Both the position numbers and the translations under genes were made by a program. The notes beneath the pieces were generated by a model. It was given only the letters and a program-made list of their open reading frames with translations. It ran no database searches and had not been told where the DNA came from. From contig CM054060.1 in assembly GCA_028641055.1 (NCBI GenBank), positions 243,378,833 to 243,442,832 of the forward strand: a stretch of DNA of 64,000 nt, written 5' to 3'. Below, one piece after another: positions 24,171 through 33,600 of the stretch. Numbering within the stretch: the first letter of the stretch is position 1; each line of letters begins with the position of its first letter. The stretch comes from Alopecurus myosuroides. Its lineage: Eukaryota > Streptophyta > Magnoliopsida > Poales > Poaceae.

Positions 24171-24805
24171 TGTCCATGAGTTGTGCACTACACATGCAGT
24201 GGTGTGTTGGGTCACCACACGTCGTGTCCAACCCAACATGAAGGGAGGTCCTCCAAGGTGGGTTGTATCCATCCGAGTCCCATGGTCCGACCCGCATACG
24301 TGGGTCTATCTTGTTTGGTATTCCCCCATGAGAAGGCGGCCTTTTTCCGGATCATGCGAGAGATGACTGCTATTGTATCTATTTTTTAAGGTTGCCTTTA
24401 CTTTTCATTTTGTGAGGAGAGATGCAAATTTTGCCTCGCAAAGCTCTCTCATTTTCCTCGATACATTTCTCGTATGAGTTGATCCTTGAATTTTTTATTG
24501 AGACTGTTCAATCAGATTGGTCGTCCTTAATGAAATGAAAGGCTAACGGTGAGCACTAAAAAAAGGATATGCCCACAAAAAACTATATTTACCTAATATC
24601 GGATAAAGAAGTATCAAAACTGAGAAAATCAGAAGAATGCCAAAAAATAAAAATAAAACTAGGTAAAAAATAAAAAAAATAAGAATGGAAAAAATAAATC
24701 GCTAAGTACAAGAGTGCACAGGAAAAAATTAACAGAGATATCAAAATTGCTAAGTAGTACCAGAGTGCACAGGTAATAAAAAAAATAAAAAAGTAAGAAC
24801 GGAAA

Positions 24806-24903
24806 GCGCTGCTACAACCCGTGTGAAGTGCTGCTAGGGCCCATGTCGGGCCAAGCGTGCTACAACCCCACTGAAGTGCTGCTAGGGCCATCCGTTCTAA
24901 TAG
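24806..24903 (+). repeat. Two-copy tandem repeat, period about 48 bp
   Basis: GCTACAACCC at 24811 and 24859 is followed in each copy by GAAGTGCTGCTAGGGCC. Function unknown. Confidence 0.6.
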
Positions 24904-25645
24904 CTCCCGTTCAATCTAGGGTTACAGGGCCACGCCACCGGCCCCAGCTGGTACGAGGCGCAGCCTCCAAGTGTTTAAGCTGGTGAGACTGCTGATCACG
25001 TAGCGAGGTGGGACTAAAAAGATCGGGGAAGAAAACGTGTAGCTGGCGATACGGATTACGGCGCAGACAGGCGGGCCCCTTACCTTTGTCACAGCATCAG
25101 GAGCTATTCTTCATCGCTGCTGCGGCTTTCCATGGCGCACCTCCCCTTCTTCGTGGCTTGGGGCTCTGTCTCCAGATGCCAGACATAGGGAAAATGCCAA
25201 GCCTATACTCTTGGCAAATTTGCAGGAGAAAACTTTGCAAATCACCAATGGATCTGTACCTCCCACTATCACGAATGAATCTCAGTCTGATCCTTGAATA
25301 ATAATTAAGAAAACAGAGATGCCTGCCTGTGCTCTGGCATTGGCGCTGCACTTCTTGTTTGCTATTCTGCAAACCAAGCAGAGCATATGGGCATGTCCGC
25401 AGTTCAGAATAATCAGAGTATATAATGTAATGTACTAGTACAAGTTTCGTTGCGGCCAATGTGATGTACGAGTACATGTTCAGTTTGTCCTAAACTCGAA
25501 ACTACTCGGTCGCCCATTGGCAGCTAGCAAGGAGGTAAGGTATAGTGTACAATCAAGCGTACGGAGGGCAGTTTCATCCTGCCCTACACTATGCTAAACT
25601 TGTACTGGATGCGGATATACAATTCTAGGTCATAATTCCCGAACC

Positions 25646-26050
25646 CTATAGGCTTATGTGCATGTTGTGTCGCCGGGGATGTTTCCTCCTCGTTGGTTTA
25701 TGTGCCGTGCCAATTCCGTCAGGGACCAGTGTGCTCGCCGCCCTGCTGGTGGTGAACTCCAGGACTAAAACGCCGCATCTGCACGCGTCCACCTTCTCCA
25801 TCACCTTCCTCGTGTAGCAGCACTCTGCAGTCTGCACATAGGCATAGCACTGTCAGATATAACCCAGTAAAATCCACCAAATTCTACAAACAGAGAAGGC
25901 TGATTGACGATTCCTTGAAACCGGAAGGCATGTAACCGACGTGGCGACAGGCGTTACGCCCTGCACCAGCAACCTGGGCAGCCCAAAATCCCCGACCATG
26001 GTGCCGTAACTCAGAATCTGCAAGATGGGCGGGGAGCACTGGTGGTGCAT
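25646..26050 (-). pseudogene. LRR receptor kinase fragment (kinase domain remnant)
   Basis: On the - strand three kinase landmarks appear in order. His-His-Gln-Cys-Ser-Pro-Pro-Ile (about 26050-26018) corresponds to the start of the catalytic loop. Asp-Phe-Gly-Leu (25990-25979) is followed by Leu-Leu-Val-Gln-X-X-Thr-Pro, typical of plant LRR-XI kinases. CCYTRKVMEKVD then Gly-Val-Leu-Val-Leu-Glu-Phe-Thr-Thr (about 25822-25745) is the subdomain after the activation loop. The His-Arg-Asp catalytic loop itself is lost, the Tyr-Ser-Phe is replaced, and the APE part may be split by an intron-like segment ending TATGTGCAG. The pieces are in two frames. It cannot be an active kinase. It directly follows the NPH3-like end, so it may be a fused or translocated fragment. 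Confidence 0.72.
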
Positions 26051-26392
26051 GTTCTTGTGTCTGCCGTGCTTCAGCCGTGGTGTGGCATCAGCCTTCACCA
26101 CGGCCAGCTTGTCTCCGTCACTTGAAATTGTCGGGAGCAGCGTCCTTGGTGCTGCAGATTTGTGGTTTCACGCCACCAAGACCTTCTGCTGCAACAGTCC
26201 TGCTGCGTCCCAGCCTCTCCATTTCCTCCCTCAAAGTGGAACACTTCTCCAGCTCGGCCGCCCGCTGCTTCATGCCGTTCATGCCCTCACGCGTGGCCTG
26301 ATTCTCCCTGGCGGCCGGCAACCAGCAGGTCTTGTTCACTAGATATTGGTAGGCCGAGCTGTCTTGAGCCACCCTCGAGGTTTTCGGTGATC
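26051..26392 (-). pseudogene. NPH3/RPT2-family gene, 3' part
   Basis: On the - strand, directly after the copia insertion site, the sequence encodes a segment with Glu-Asn-Leu-Glu-Gly-Gly-Ser-Arg-Gln-Leu. Then, in a shifted frame, comes ARENQATREGMNGMKQ followed by Ala-Glu-Leu-Glu-Lys, a coiled-coil-like stretch with Glu-Met-Glu-Arg-Leu-Gly. The C-terminal end is ATPRLKHGRHKN (about 26083-26051). These are the end of the NPH3 domain and C-terminus of plant NPH3/RPT2 proteins, which link phototropins to cullin-3 ubiquitin ligases. At least two frameshifts are present. Its 5' continuation is at 61509. Confidence 0.82.
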
Positions 26393-26768
26393 TGTTGTTG
26401 TGATCTCTCAAACTCACCGAACGAGTGTGTTGTCTGACGATGAATTTCAGAGAGAGTAGACACAGGTTATTTTGGCGCAGCGTCCCAAGTGCATCTTTTC
26501 TGTTTTTCCCTTTTATTCATGGCATGAGCCGATCGTGGCTCTCCTTCTCTATCGGATCGTGCCATCCCACGATCGAAGGAGCTACCAGAGGATCCTACTA
26601 CTGCGGCTAGGCACGCACAGACCGCGTCCAAGCCTGACTGAGTTTTAACTGAAAACTAACTAAACGTTTATCCTATCTGAAACGCTACAGTGCCATCCGA
26701 CAACAACACGTTTCAGTCTTATTCTGAAAGTGTAAATGCGACAGAGGACAAGCAGGGTTTGAACAACA
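26393..26768 (-). repeat. Copia-2 3' LTR (complete)
   Basis: On the - strand TGTTGTTCAAACCC...CACAACAACA, 376 bp, with ends TGTTGTT/AACAACA. The frames on either strand inside are shadows. It matches the split 5' LTR at 52534-52829 and 61430-61508. Confidence 0.92.
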
Positions 26769-26780
26769 CTTCTCCCCCTT
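26769..26780 (-). other. Copia-2 polypurine tract overlapping the pol stop codon
   Basis: On the - strand AAGGGGGAGAAG is directly before the 3' LTR. Its first two A are the last two bases of the TAA stop of the RT/RNase H frame (26779-26781). Confidence 0.85.
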
Positions 26781-28224
26781 AAACCTGCTCTCCAGTGCCT
26801 ACTTTCAGCACCCCGATCTTCTGACGAAGTTCGATGAACTTGTTTCCCCCAAGGGACTTGGTCAGGATATGTGCAAGTTGTTCATAAGTGCGGACATGAT
26901 CAACATCCATCTCACCAGCCTCAATGCGCTCACGAGTGTAGTGAAATTTTGTGTCGATAGGCTTGCTCCGTCCATGATGTACTGGGTTCTTGCACAGAGC
27001 GATGGCCGATTTGTTGTCAACCATCAGAGTGAACATAGTCTGTTCACTACCTTTCAGCTCACCAAGGAGCCGATTGAGCCATACTCCTTGACTCGCCCCT
27101 GCAGCAGCAGCAACATACTCTGCCTCACACGAGAAGACTGCCACAACACCTTGTTTCTGTGACGACCAAGAGACAGGATTCCCTCCGAGAAAGAACACGT
27201 ACCCAGTGGTACTCTTCCTGTCATTTATGTCCCCGGCGTGATCACTATCACTGAACCCAACAAGTTGTGCTCCTTCTCCTCCTTTGTACCTGCATCCATG
27301 ATCTAGAGTACCACGTAGATACCGCAAGATCTGTTTTACTGCAGCCCAGTGTTGTTTACCTGGTGCCTGCATATGACGACTCACAACACCCACAGCATGT
27401 GCAATGTTCGGGCGTGTGTTGACCAGGTATCTGAGGCTGCTTACGATGCTCCTGTACATGGTGGCATCCACTGCTTCTCCCTCTTCCAATTTTTCAAGTT
27501 GAAGTCTGTGTTCCATTGGAGTGTTGCACGAATTGCACTTGCTCAAACCAGCACGCTCCAAGATCTTCATGGCGTAACTTCTCTGTGATAGGCTTATTTC
27601 TCCGTCTTGCTCCTTTACCTCTATGCCAAGGTAGTAGCTCAGTAGGCCTAGATCACTCATGTCGAACATATCTTGCATCTGTACCTTAAACTTCTCGATA
27701 TTGACTGAGCTATTTCTTGTGATCACCAAGTCATCAACATATACTCCTACGAGAAGTAGATCAGCAAGACTTCCTCGGCGATACACTCCATGTTCCAGTG
27801 AACACCTTGTGAAGCCGAGAGACACAAGAGTGCTATCCAGTTTTGCATTCCAAGCACGAGGTGCCTGACGCAAACCGTACAGAGCTTTGTGCAGTTTCAG
27901 AGCGTTGCCTTCATCTCTGTCTACTGCGAATCCTGGAGGTTGATCCACGTACACCTCTTCCTTCAGATCTCCATTGAGAAATGCCGATTTCACATCCATG
28001 TGATGGACTTCCCACCGCTCGGTTGCGGTGAGAGCTAGCAGCAGGCGCACAATCTCCATGCGCGCCACCGGTGCAAAAACTTCCTCAAAGTCCATGCCCT
28101 GCCGTTGGTCATATCCCTTTGCCACCAAGCGCGCCTTGTGCTTCAGGACATTCCCAGCTGGGTCTTTCTTCACCTTGAACACCCACTTGACGCCGATTGC
28201 ACGGTGACCATGTGCCGTTGGCAT
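26779..28224 (-). CDS. Copia-2 reverse transcriptase/RNase H (open, 481 codons)
   Basis: The only long, uninterrupted pol frame in the window. RT blocks: Gly-Val-Lys-Trp-Val-Phe-Lys at residues 11-17, a Met-Asp-Val-Lys-Ser-Ala-Phe block at 76-82, Tyr-Gly-Leu-Arg-Gln-Ala-Pro near 116-122, and catalytic Tyr-Val-Asp-Asp at 162-165 (27741-27730). RNase H: Gly-Phe-Ser-Asp-Ser-Asp-His-Ala-Gly near residue 320, Cys-Glu-Ala-Glu-Tyr near 365, and a late Asp-Asn-Lys-Ser-Ala. The ATG used is not the natural start: the upstream RT sequence (28225-28324) lies in another frame across a small deletion near 28210, and the element is cut by gypsy-2 at 28330. The domain is open but has no intact route to translation as Gag-Pol. 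Confidence 0.9.
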   Translation of the reverse strand: MPTAHGHRAIGVKWVFKVKKDPAGNVLKHKARLVAKGYDQRQGMDFEEVFAPVARMEIVRLLLALTATERWEVHHMDVKSAFLNGDLKEEVYVDQPPGFAVDRDEGNALKLHKALYGLRQAPRAWNAKLDSTLVSLGFTRCSLEHGVYRRGSLADLLLVGVYVDDLVITRNSSVNIEKFKVQMQDMFDMSDLGLLSYYLGIEVKEQDGEISLSQRSYAMKILERAGLSKCNSCNTPMEHRLQLEKLEEGEAVDATMYRSIVSSLRYLVNTRPNIAHAVGVVSRHMQAPGKQHWAAVKQILRYLRGTLDHGCRYKGGEGAQLVGFSDSDHAGDINDRKSTTGYVFFLGGNPVSWSSQKQGVVAVFSCEAEYVAAAAGASQGVWLNRLLGELKGSEQTMFTLMVDNKSAIALCKNPVHHGRSKPIDTKFHYTRERIEAGEMDVDHVRTYEQLAHILTKSLGGNKFIELRQKIGVLKVGTGEQV

Positions 28225-28329
28225 GTATGGACTTCAGCTCGGCCTCCATGGCCTCCCTCCATTCCTTGCATGCCAGGGATTCCTCCAAGTTTGCGGGTTC
28301 CTCCGCTGCGACCAGCCCGAGTACCTCCT
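28225..28329 (-). pseudogene. Copia-2 pol linker just before RT (fragment)
   Basis: About 35 codons on the - strand with Glu-Trp-Arg-Glu-Ala-Met-Glu-Ala-Glu-Leu, the usual start of the copia RT region. It is out of frame with the RT after 28224 and ends at the gypsy-2 insertion. Confidence 0.7.
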
Positions 28330-28857
28330 TGATACGTCTCCAACGTATCTATAATTTCTGATGCTCCATGATCATATTATGTCAATTCTTACTTGTTTTC
28401 TCCCTTATTTATAGCATTTTTATACGTTTTCCGGGACGGACCTATTAACAAGATGCCAAGTGCTAGTTCCCGGGTTTTTGCTGTTTTTGGTTTCAGAAAA
28501 GTTGTTCTGGAAACATTCTCGGAATTAGACCCCACAAAGCCCGAAGTTCCTATTTTCCCTGGAAGCATCCAGGACACCGAAGAGGAGTTGAAGACGGGAA
28601 ACAGGGGGGCCACACCATAGGGTGGCGCGGGTCCCCCTGGCCACGCCACCTATGGGTGTGGGGCCCCTGGAGCTCCACCGCCTTTGCCCTTTTGCCTATT
28701 TAATCCCCCGAATGGAAAACCCTATGCACCTGATAAAAAATACCCGAAAAGTTCCGTAGCCGCCATCACCGTCAACCCTAGACCAGGGGGGTTCTGAAGC
28801 TGTTTCCGGCACTCTGCCGGAGAGGAGATCATCACCGGAGGCCTCTCCATCACCATG
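28330..28857 (+). repeat. Gypsy-2 5' LTR, 3' truncated
   Basis: Aligns with 48137-48664 with few differences, then departs at the shared string CCATCACCATG. About 1 kb of LTR is missing here compared with the 3' copy. Confidence 0.9.
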
Positions 28858-29232
28858 GTTGGGAGCTTTATAATATGCTTGATTTACCACCGTTGGAACA
28901 CCGTTATTTGGATGTTCATCTTGCTGATAATGCTAAGATGAAACCTCTTGGTAGAATTGATGATGTTCTTCTTATGGTTAACAATAACCTTTCCCATGTT
29001 GATTTTGTTGTTATGAACATTAAATGCAATGCTTCTTGTCCTATTGTTTTGGGAACACCTTTTTCTTAGAACTGTTGGTGCTATTATTGATATGAAAGAG
29101 GGGAGTATTAAATATAAATGCCCCCTTAAGAAAGGTTTGGAACACTTTCCTAGAAACAAGATGAATCTAACTTTTGACTCTATTATTAGAGAAAGATACG
29201 ATGTTGATGCTTCTTCACTTGAAAATACTTGA
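28858..29232 (+). pseudogene. Gypsy-2 aspartic protease fragment (frameshifted)
   Basis: The frame starts inside the protease fold, with Leu-Asp-Val-His-Leu-Ala-Asp then Leu-Gly-Arg-Ile-Asp-Asp-Val. It continues to Val-Asp-Phe-Val-Val and Cys-Pro-Ile-Val-Leu-Gly-Thr-Pro-Phe near 29035-29064. An extra T in a T-rich stretch near 29060 shifts the frame, and the sequence continues as Arg-Thr-Val-Gly-Ala-Ile-Ile-Asp-Met to 29232. This is the Athila-type protease C-terminal half. The catalytic Asp-Ser/Thr-Gly lies in the deleted part, so the domain is dead. No RT follows. Confidence 0.82.
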
Positions 29233-29836
29233 GTTGCCCCTTTTATGCCTAGCTGAAAGGCGTTAAAGAAAATCGCTACCGTGAGACAACCCGTTTTATT
29301 TCGCTGTTTTCAACCCGTTTTCTTTTGTTTTCTTTGGTGTGATGTGCACCTGGGTGTTGTCTATTTCCTTAGCAATCCTGTTGTATCTTTTTTTTTTTGT
29401 TTTTGTTGAGCCAAGTAAAGCCTCTAGTGGAAAGTTGAGGTTGTATTTCGGATTTCTGCGTAGAAAACAGATTTCTGTTGTCCACTATTAATTCCGTTAA
29501 AAATCACAGAAAATTTAAAATGACCTGAGTTTTTATGTGTTTAATCCTGAGTTATATACGTAACTTTTCTTAGTTGACCACTTTTTGATTTGAGGAACAA
29601 AAGATTTTTGAAAAAATCGATCTTTACCTGTTGTTCTATTTCGACAAATTTCTGCCATTTATCGCATTTGCATCTTAATCTCTTTCTTTTAGTGTTCTTT
29701 TAAGAAAAAGAGTTTTAAAATAAGTTATGACTATCTAATGTGTTTTTTAGTGATAGACTTTTGTTGAAACTGAACCATGTGAATTTATTATTTCAATTGC
29801 ACTAACGTTGCTAATGAAGATTGTGAGAAGTTTGGT

Positions 29837-30118
29837 GTGAAGGAAGTTTTTAAGAGTTAAGAGAAGAGGATGATATGATGTGACTAAGAAGAGTGAAAAG
29901 CCTAAGATTGGGGATGCCCCGGTGGTACATCCAAGCAAATTCCAAGAAGACTCAAGCGTCTAATCTTGGGGAAGCCTGTGAAGGAAGTTTTTAAGAGTTA
30001 AGAGAAGAGGATGATATGATGTGACTAAGAAGAGTGAAAAGCCTAAGATTGGGGATGCCCCGGTGGTACATCCAAGCAAATTCCAAGAAGACTCAAGCGT
30101 CTAAGCTTGGGGATGCCC
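29837..30118 (+). repeat. 141 bp tandem duplication in gypsy-2
   Basis: The unit beginning GTGAAGGAAGTTTTTAAGAG at 29837 repeats at 29978 nearly perfectly (a small difference near the unit end). Each unit contains CTAAGATTGGGGATGCCCC. Confidence 0.92.
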
Positions 30119-30666
30119 AAGGCATCCCCTTCTTCATCAACAAATTATCAGGTCACTTCTAGTGAAACTATATTTTTATTCGGTCGCATCTTATGTGCTT
30201 TACTTGGAGCGTCTTTTATTTTGTTTTTAGTTTGTTTTTGTTTTTTGCTTTCAGTTTGTTTTTACTTTTTCAATAAGCTTGGTTGGACCCCAGCATTCTT
30301 TTATCAGAGAGCGACACGCTCCGCTATTTCATGAGAATACATTGTATTCTTAATCTCTGTCTAGCTGCTGCATTTATTTAGCTCCTGTTTTGCATGCATC
30401 TCTTATTAGAGTTGTTAGTTTTAGTAGTTTTATGTGAGTATTCTCATGTTTTCTTGCTGTATCATAAAGAGTGTTTTTGTTAAAGCATGTTTTGTATGGT
30501 GCTTCTTGTGAGAAAGAAAATTGCTGCTTGAAGTAGAATTTATAACAGTACTAGTAGAAGCTCGTATAGACTGTGGCTAGAACTTTTTCATGCCATGGTA
30601 AATGTTATTTTAGTTTTAAAGCCTTGTGGTTATTGAGTAGCATGATTAGCCTCAAATAACTGAGAG

Positions 30667-30671
30667 TGTTT
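30667..30671 (+). other. Target-site duplication of LARD-2, left
   Basis: TGTTT immediately before the LTR, identical to 46692-46696 after the element. Confidence 0.9.
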
Positions 30672-33600
30672 TGTCACATCCCAATTTTGGAATACCTGTT
30701 AACACAGTTGTTTTGCTAATTGCTTTACTAATAAACCTTGGTTGTGTTTGTTTGTGTTTGTTTAAGTGCAACTAAACAAACTTAAAAAGGATAGCCAAGA
30801 AGTAAACTAAAAATATTCAACATATTGTTCCAATGATAAAAATATTCAACATATTGTTCCAATGACTTTGGCAGTATTTTCTAAAGCAAATATTGATCAA
30901 AGAGTTTTCCAAAAACATCTTATGAACCTACTACTTGTTGAATATTATTCCAAGACCTAAATTAAGAAAGAGGAAAACACTTAATAAATTTCCATAGATG
31001 ATTATCAGAAAAAGAGGCATTCTTAGATGCTTCACCAAAATATTATCAAATGTTTTTCCAACCTTGCAACCTTAGAAACAAAGGTATTAGAGAGCATTGA
31101 CTTGCTATCTCTAGTCATATAAATATTTTGGCAAAACATTGCTAAAGAAAAGCCTAGTGTTTTATTAAATAGAAATTCCAATATTTCCAGAAACAGAAAA
31201 CTAAAACAAGTTACTTTTGGAAACTTTCTTAAAATGATTTGAAATTCATATCATTGCTTCCTTATGTCAAATAAGGAACACACACAAGAGGAGACCAAGA
31301 ATTGAATCCATTAAAGCCCTGAAAACATGAATTTTCTCCACAGCAACATTTGGGATTTTGAACAAGTTTGTTCTACAAACTTTTTCCAAATGCCATGAAA
31401 TAAATACCACTTGCTCTATATCATAAATAAGGATGAAAACCAAAAGGAAACAAGTTTTTGAATTGTTTAAGTTTCCAAAAACCCCTGTTTTCTTCACAGC
31501 ACCTTTTTGAAATTTGAACAAGTTTGTTCTATGAAGTAACTTTAAATGACTTGAAATTTCTACCACATAAGTAACACATCAAATAAGGAATGTGTGCCAA
31601 AAATAATAATTTTTGGAAGCTCCTAAGTAGTCAAATAAATTCAATGTCCATTTATGTAAAAATTCAAATTTGAACAACTTTGAATTACCAAGTTTCTCCT
31701 ATTGATCCAATTTTCATATATGTTGTGCACATTAACTAATTAGAATTTTGGGCAAAAGGATTTAAATTTATAACTTTGTTTGCCTAGGGAAAACATCCAT
31801 TTTCTGAGAGTACAGGGACCTACTTGTAATTTTCCAGGGACTAAAATGTAATCCTAGTCACACCTTCTTCTTCCTCCTGTAGATGACGCAGCAGAGGGCA
31901 TGGAGGCCCATGCTTCTTTGCTTCGACTAGAAGATTGCAAAGTAGATAAAAACCCCTCCCATGTGCTCTACCTGCCCCTCTCTCTCTCCCCCCTCGAGCA
32001 CACCCTCTCTGCTCAAAAATATCCCAACCAAACCCTAGCCCGAAATGAGGTCGTCGTCGATTAGGCCGATAGAGACCTCGCCGCCGGCAGCCGTGTGCGC
32101 CATCCTCTCCGCCTGGTCGTGGTTGCTCTCGGTGCCAGATGAATCGAGGTGAAACGACCCATAGACGCCGCGCCGTCCGGTTCCCTTCTCCGAGCCCGAC
32201 GACTCCGGCGAGGGATTCCGGCCGCCTCGAGCTCCCTCCTCCGTCACCGAGCATCCCAGCACGTTCACGGTGAGCAGGGGATCCTCCCCGTCGTTTTTCC
32301 CCCTCCCTAACCCCCTAGAACGCCGCCGCGCCTTGCTCGTTTCCGGCCACCGTACGCCGTCCGTCGCCGCCGCGCTCCGGTCGCTTCCCTGGAAACGACG
32401 CCATGCGCACTTGGTTCCTCTCGTCGTATGCAACGCGCGGGTGCCTTTTGATCGCAATTTCGTGCACGGTAGCGCCGGAATTTAGTTCGCCGGAGACGTT
32501 CTCGCCGGCGATGACGCAGTGCTGACATCGTGATGACACAACTGCCTTGACCCCGCGCTATTTGAGTCAAACTGCGGGTGGGGCCGCAGATCTGCCGCGT
32601 GGCTGCCCGCGTGGCAGCTGGCCCGCGAGTCAGCGACTCGGGCTTGCTCCCGCCGCGGTAGCAGTAGGTCCACGCCGGCCCAAACAGCAGATCTGGCCCA
32701 GTCATGTTTCTTTTTCCAGTTTATTTTTGACAGAATGTTGCATGGTTACTTTTGGACTCAAAAGGAAACCTAAAAGATGTTTTTGACCAAACAAAAATTC
32801 ACAGAGGTACACAAACTAATTCTAAACCATCTCCAAGTTGTAGATCTACATTTGGATGGATGTATTTGAAATGAAAAATGTTTTGGTAACAGCTACCAGA
32901 AACACTAAAATGAGCACCATTTTAATTTCACAACCCCAAATGAAGTGAGGCCAATTGCATTGGAAAGCCCTTGAAATTTCCTAACAGTAGCATTTAACCT
33001 CGTTTCCAAATTCATTGTATTTTTGAAATGGCATGCAATTTGGTAAAACACCAGAGAGCACTTTGGTGATTTTTATAAAATAATTAAAAATGATTTTTGA
33101 TGCAAACTCAACTGGATGGTCTTGTATATGTTTAGGGCTATCCAAACCTAGAAGGGTTTAATTTTTAGAGCATCCTAGAAATTTTGGTGGACAGATCTTT
33201 GATTTGCTTGTTTCTGCCATTTTGGGCATTTTAGCTATTTAAATTTTGTGATTATATTTTTGTGTTGCATTATTGTTTTCTAGCATGTAAAAGTTGTGTG
33301 AACTTGTTTTATAAGGTTTACTTAGCTATTTTAGCATGTTAGAATATGTGGACTTGAGTGGAGAAGGAATATGATATTTGTTAGTAGCATATGTTTATCT
33401 CTAGTTAATATTTTGCATAGTATTTTTGAGTGATAAATGATGTGCAAACACTTGGATTGTTGTGTTGAGAATCTTAGATACAGCACCCTTTTGATACTTA
33501 TATTTTGTTGTTATCACCTCTGCAAGATTGCATTTGAGTTGGTAGAAAAGCATGAGTAGCTTAATCATTACTATGAGAATGGTTATGGAAAAATTCCCTC

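Larger units (their letters stand above)
24061..25640. other. Gene-poor stretch without recognised genes
   Basis: Contains a 12 bp inverted repeat (24137-24170), a shorter one (24205-24238), an A-rich part (24560-24800) and a two-copy repeat (24806-24903). A - strand frame of 126 codons (25097-25477) has no domain I recognise. Nothing else can be supported. Confidence 0.5.
29233..30671 (+). other. Gypsy-2 non-coding internal region (left part)
   Basis: Sequence after the protease, T-rich and without coding frames, ending at the LARD-2 insertion. It contains the 141 bp tandem duplication and several purine-tract-like strings. Confidence 0.8.

Noticed and set aside
25097..25477. 126-codon - strand frame as the end of the receptor kinase gene
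   Set aside because: No kinase C-terminal motif, and the sequence between does not continue the domain; left unassigned.
31841..32786. Host gene encoded by overlapping 130-140 codon frames (also 41767-42712)
   Set aside because: Frames overlap on both strands in a G/C-rich block, have no domain, and repeat exactly in both LARD-2 LTRs; they are shadows of LTR composition.
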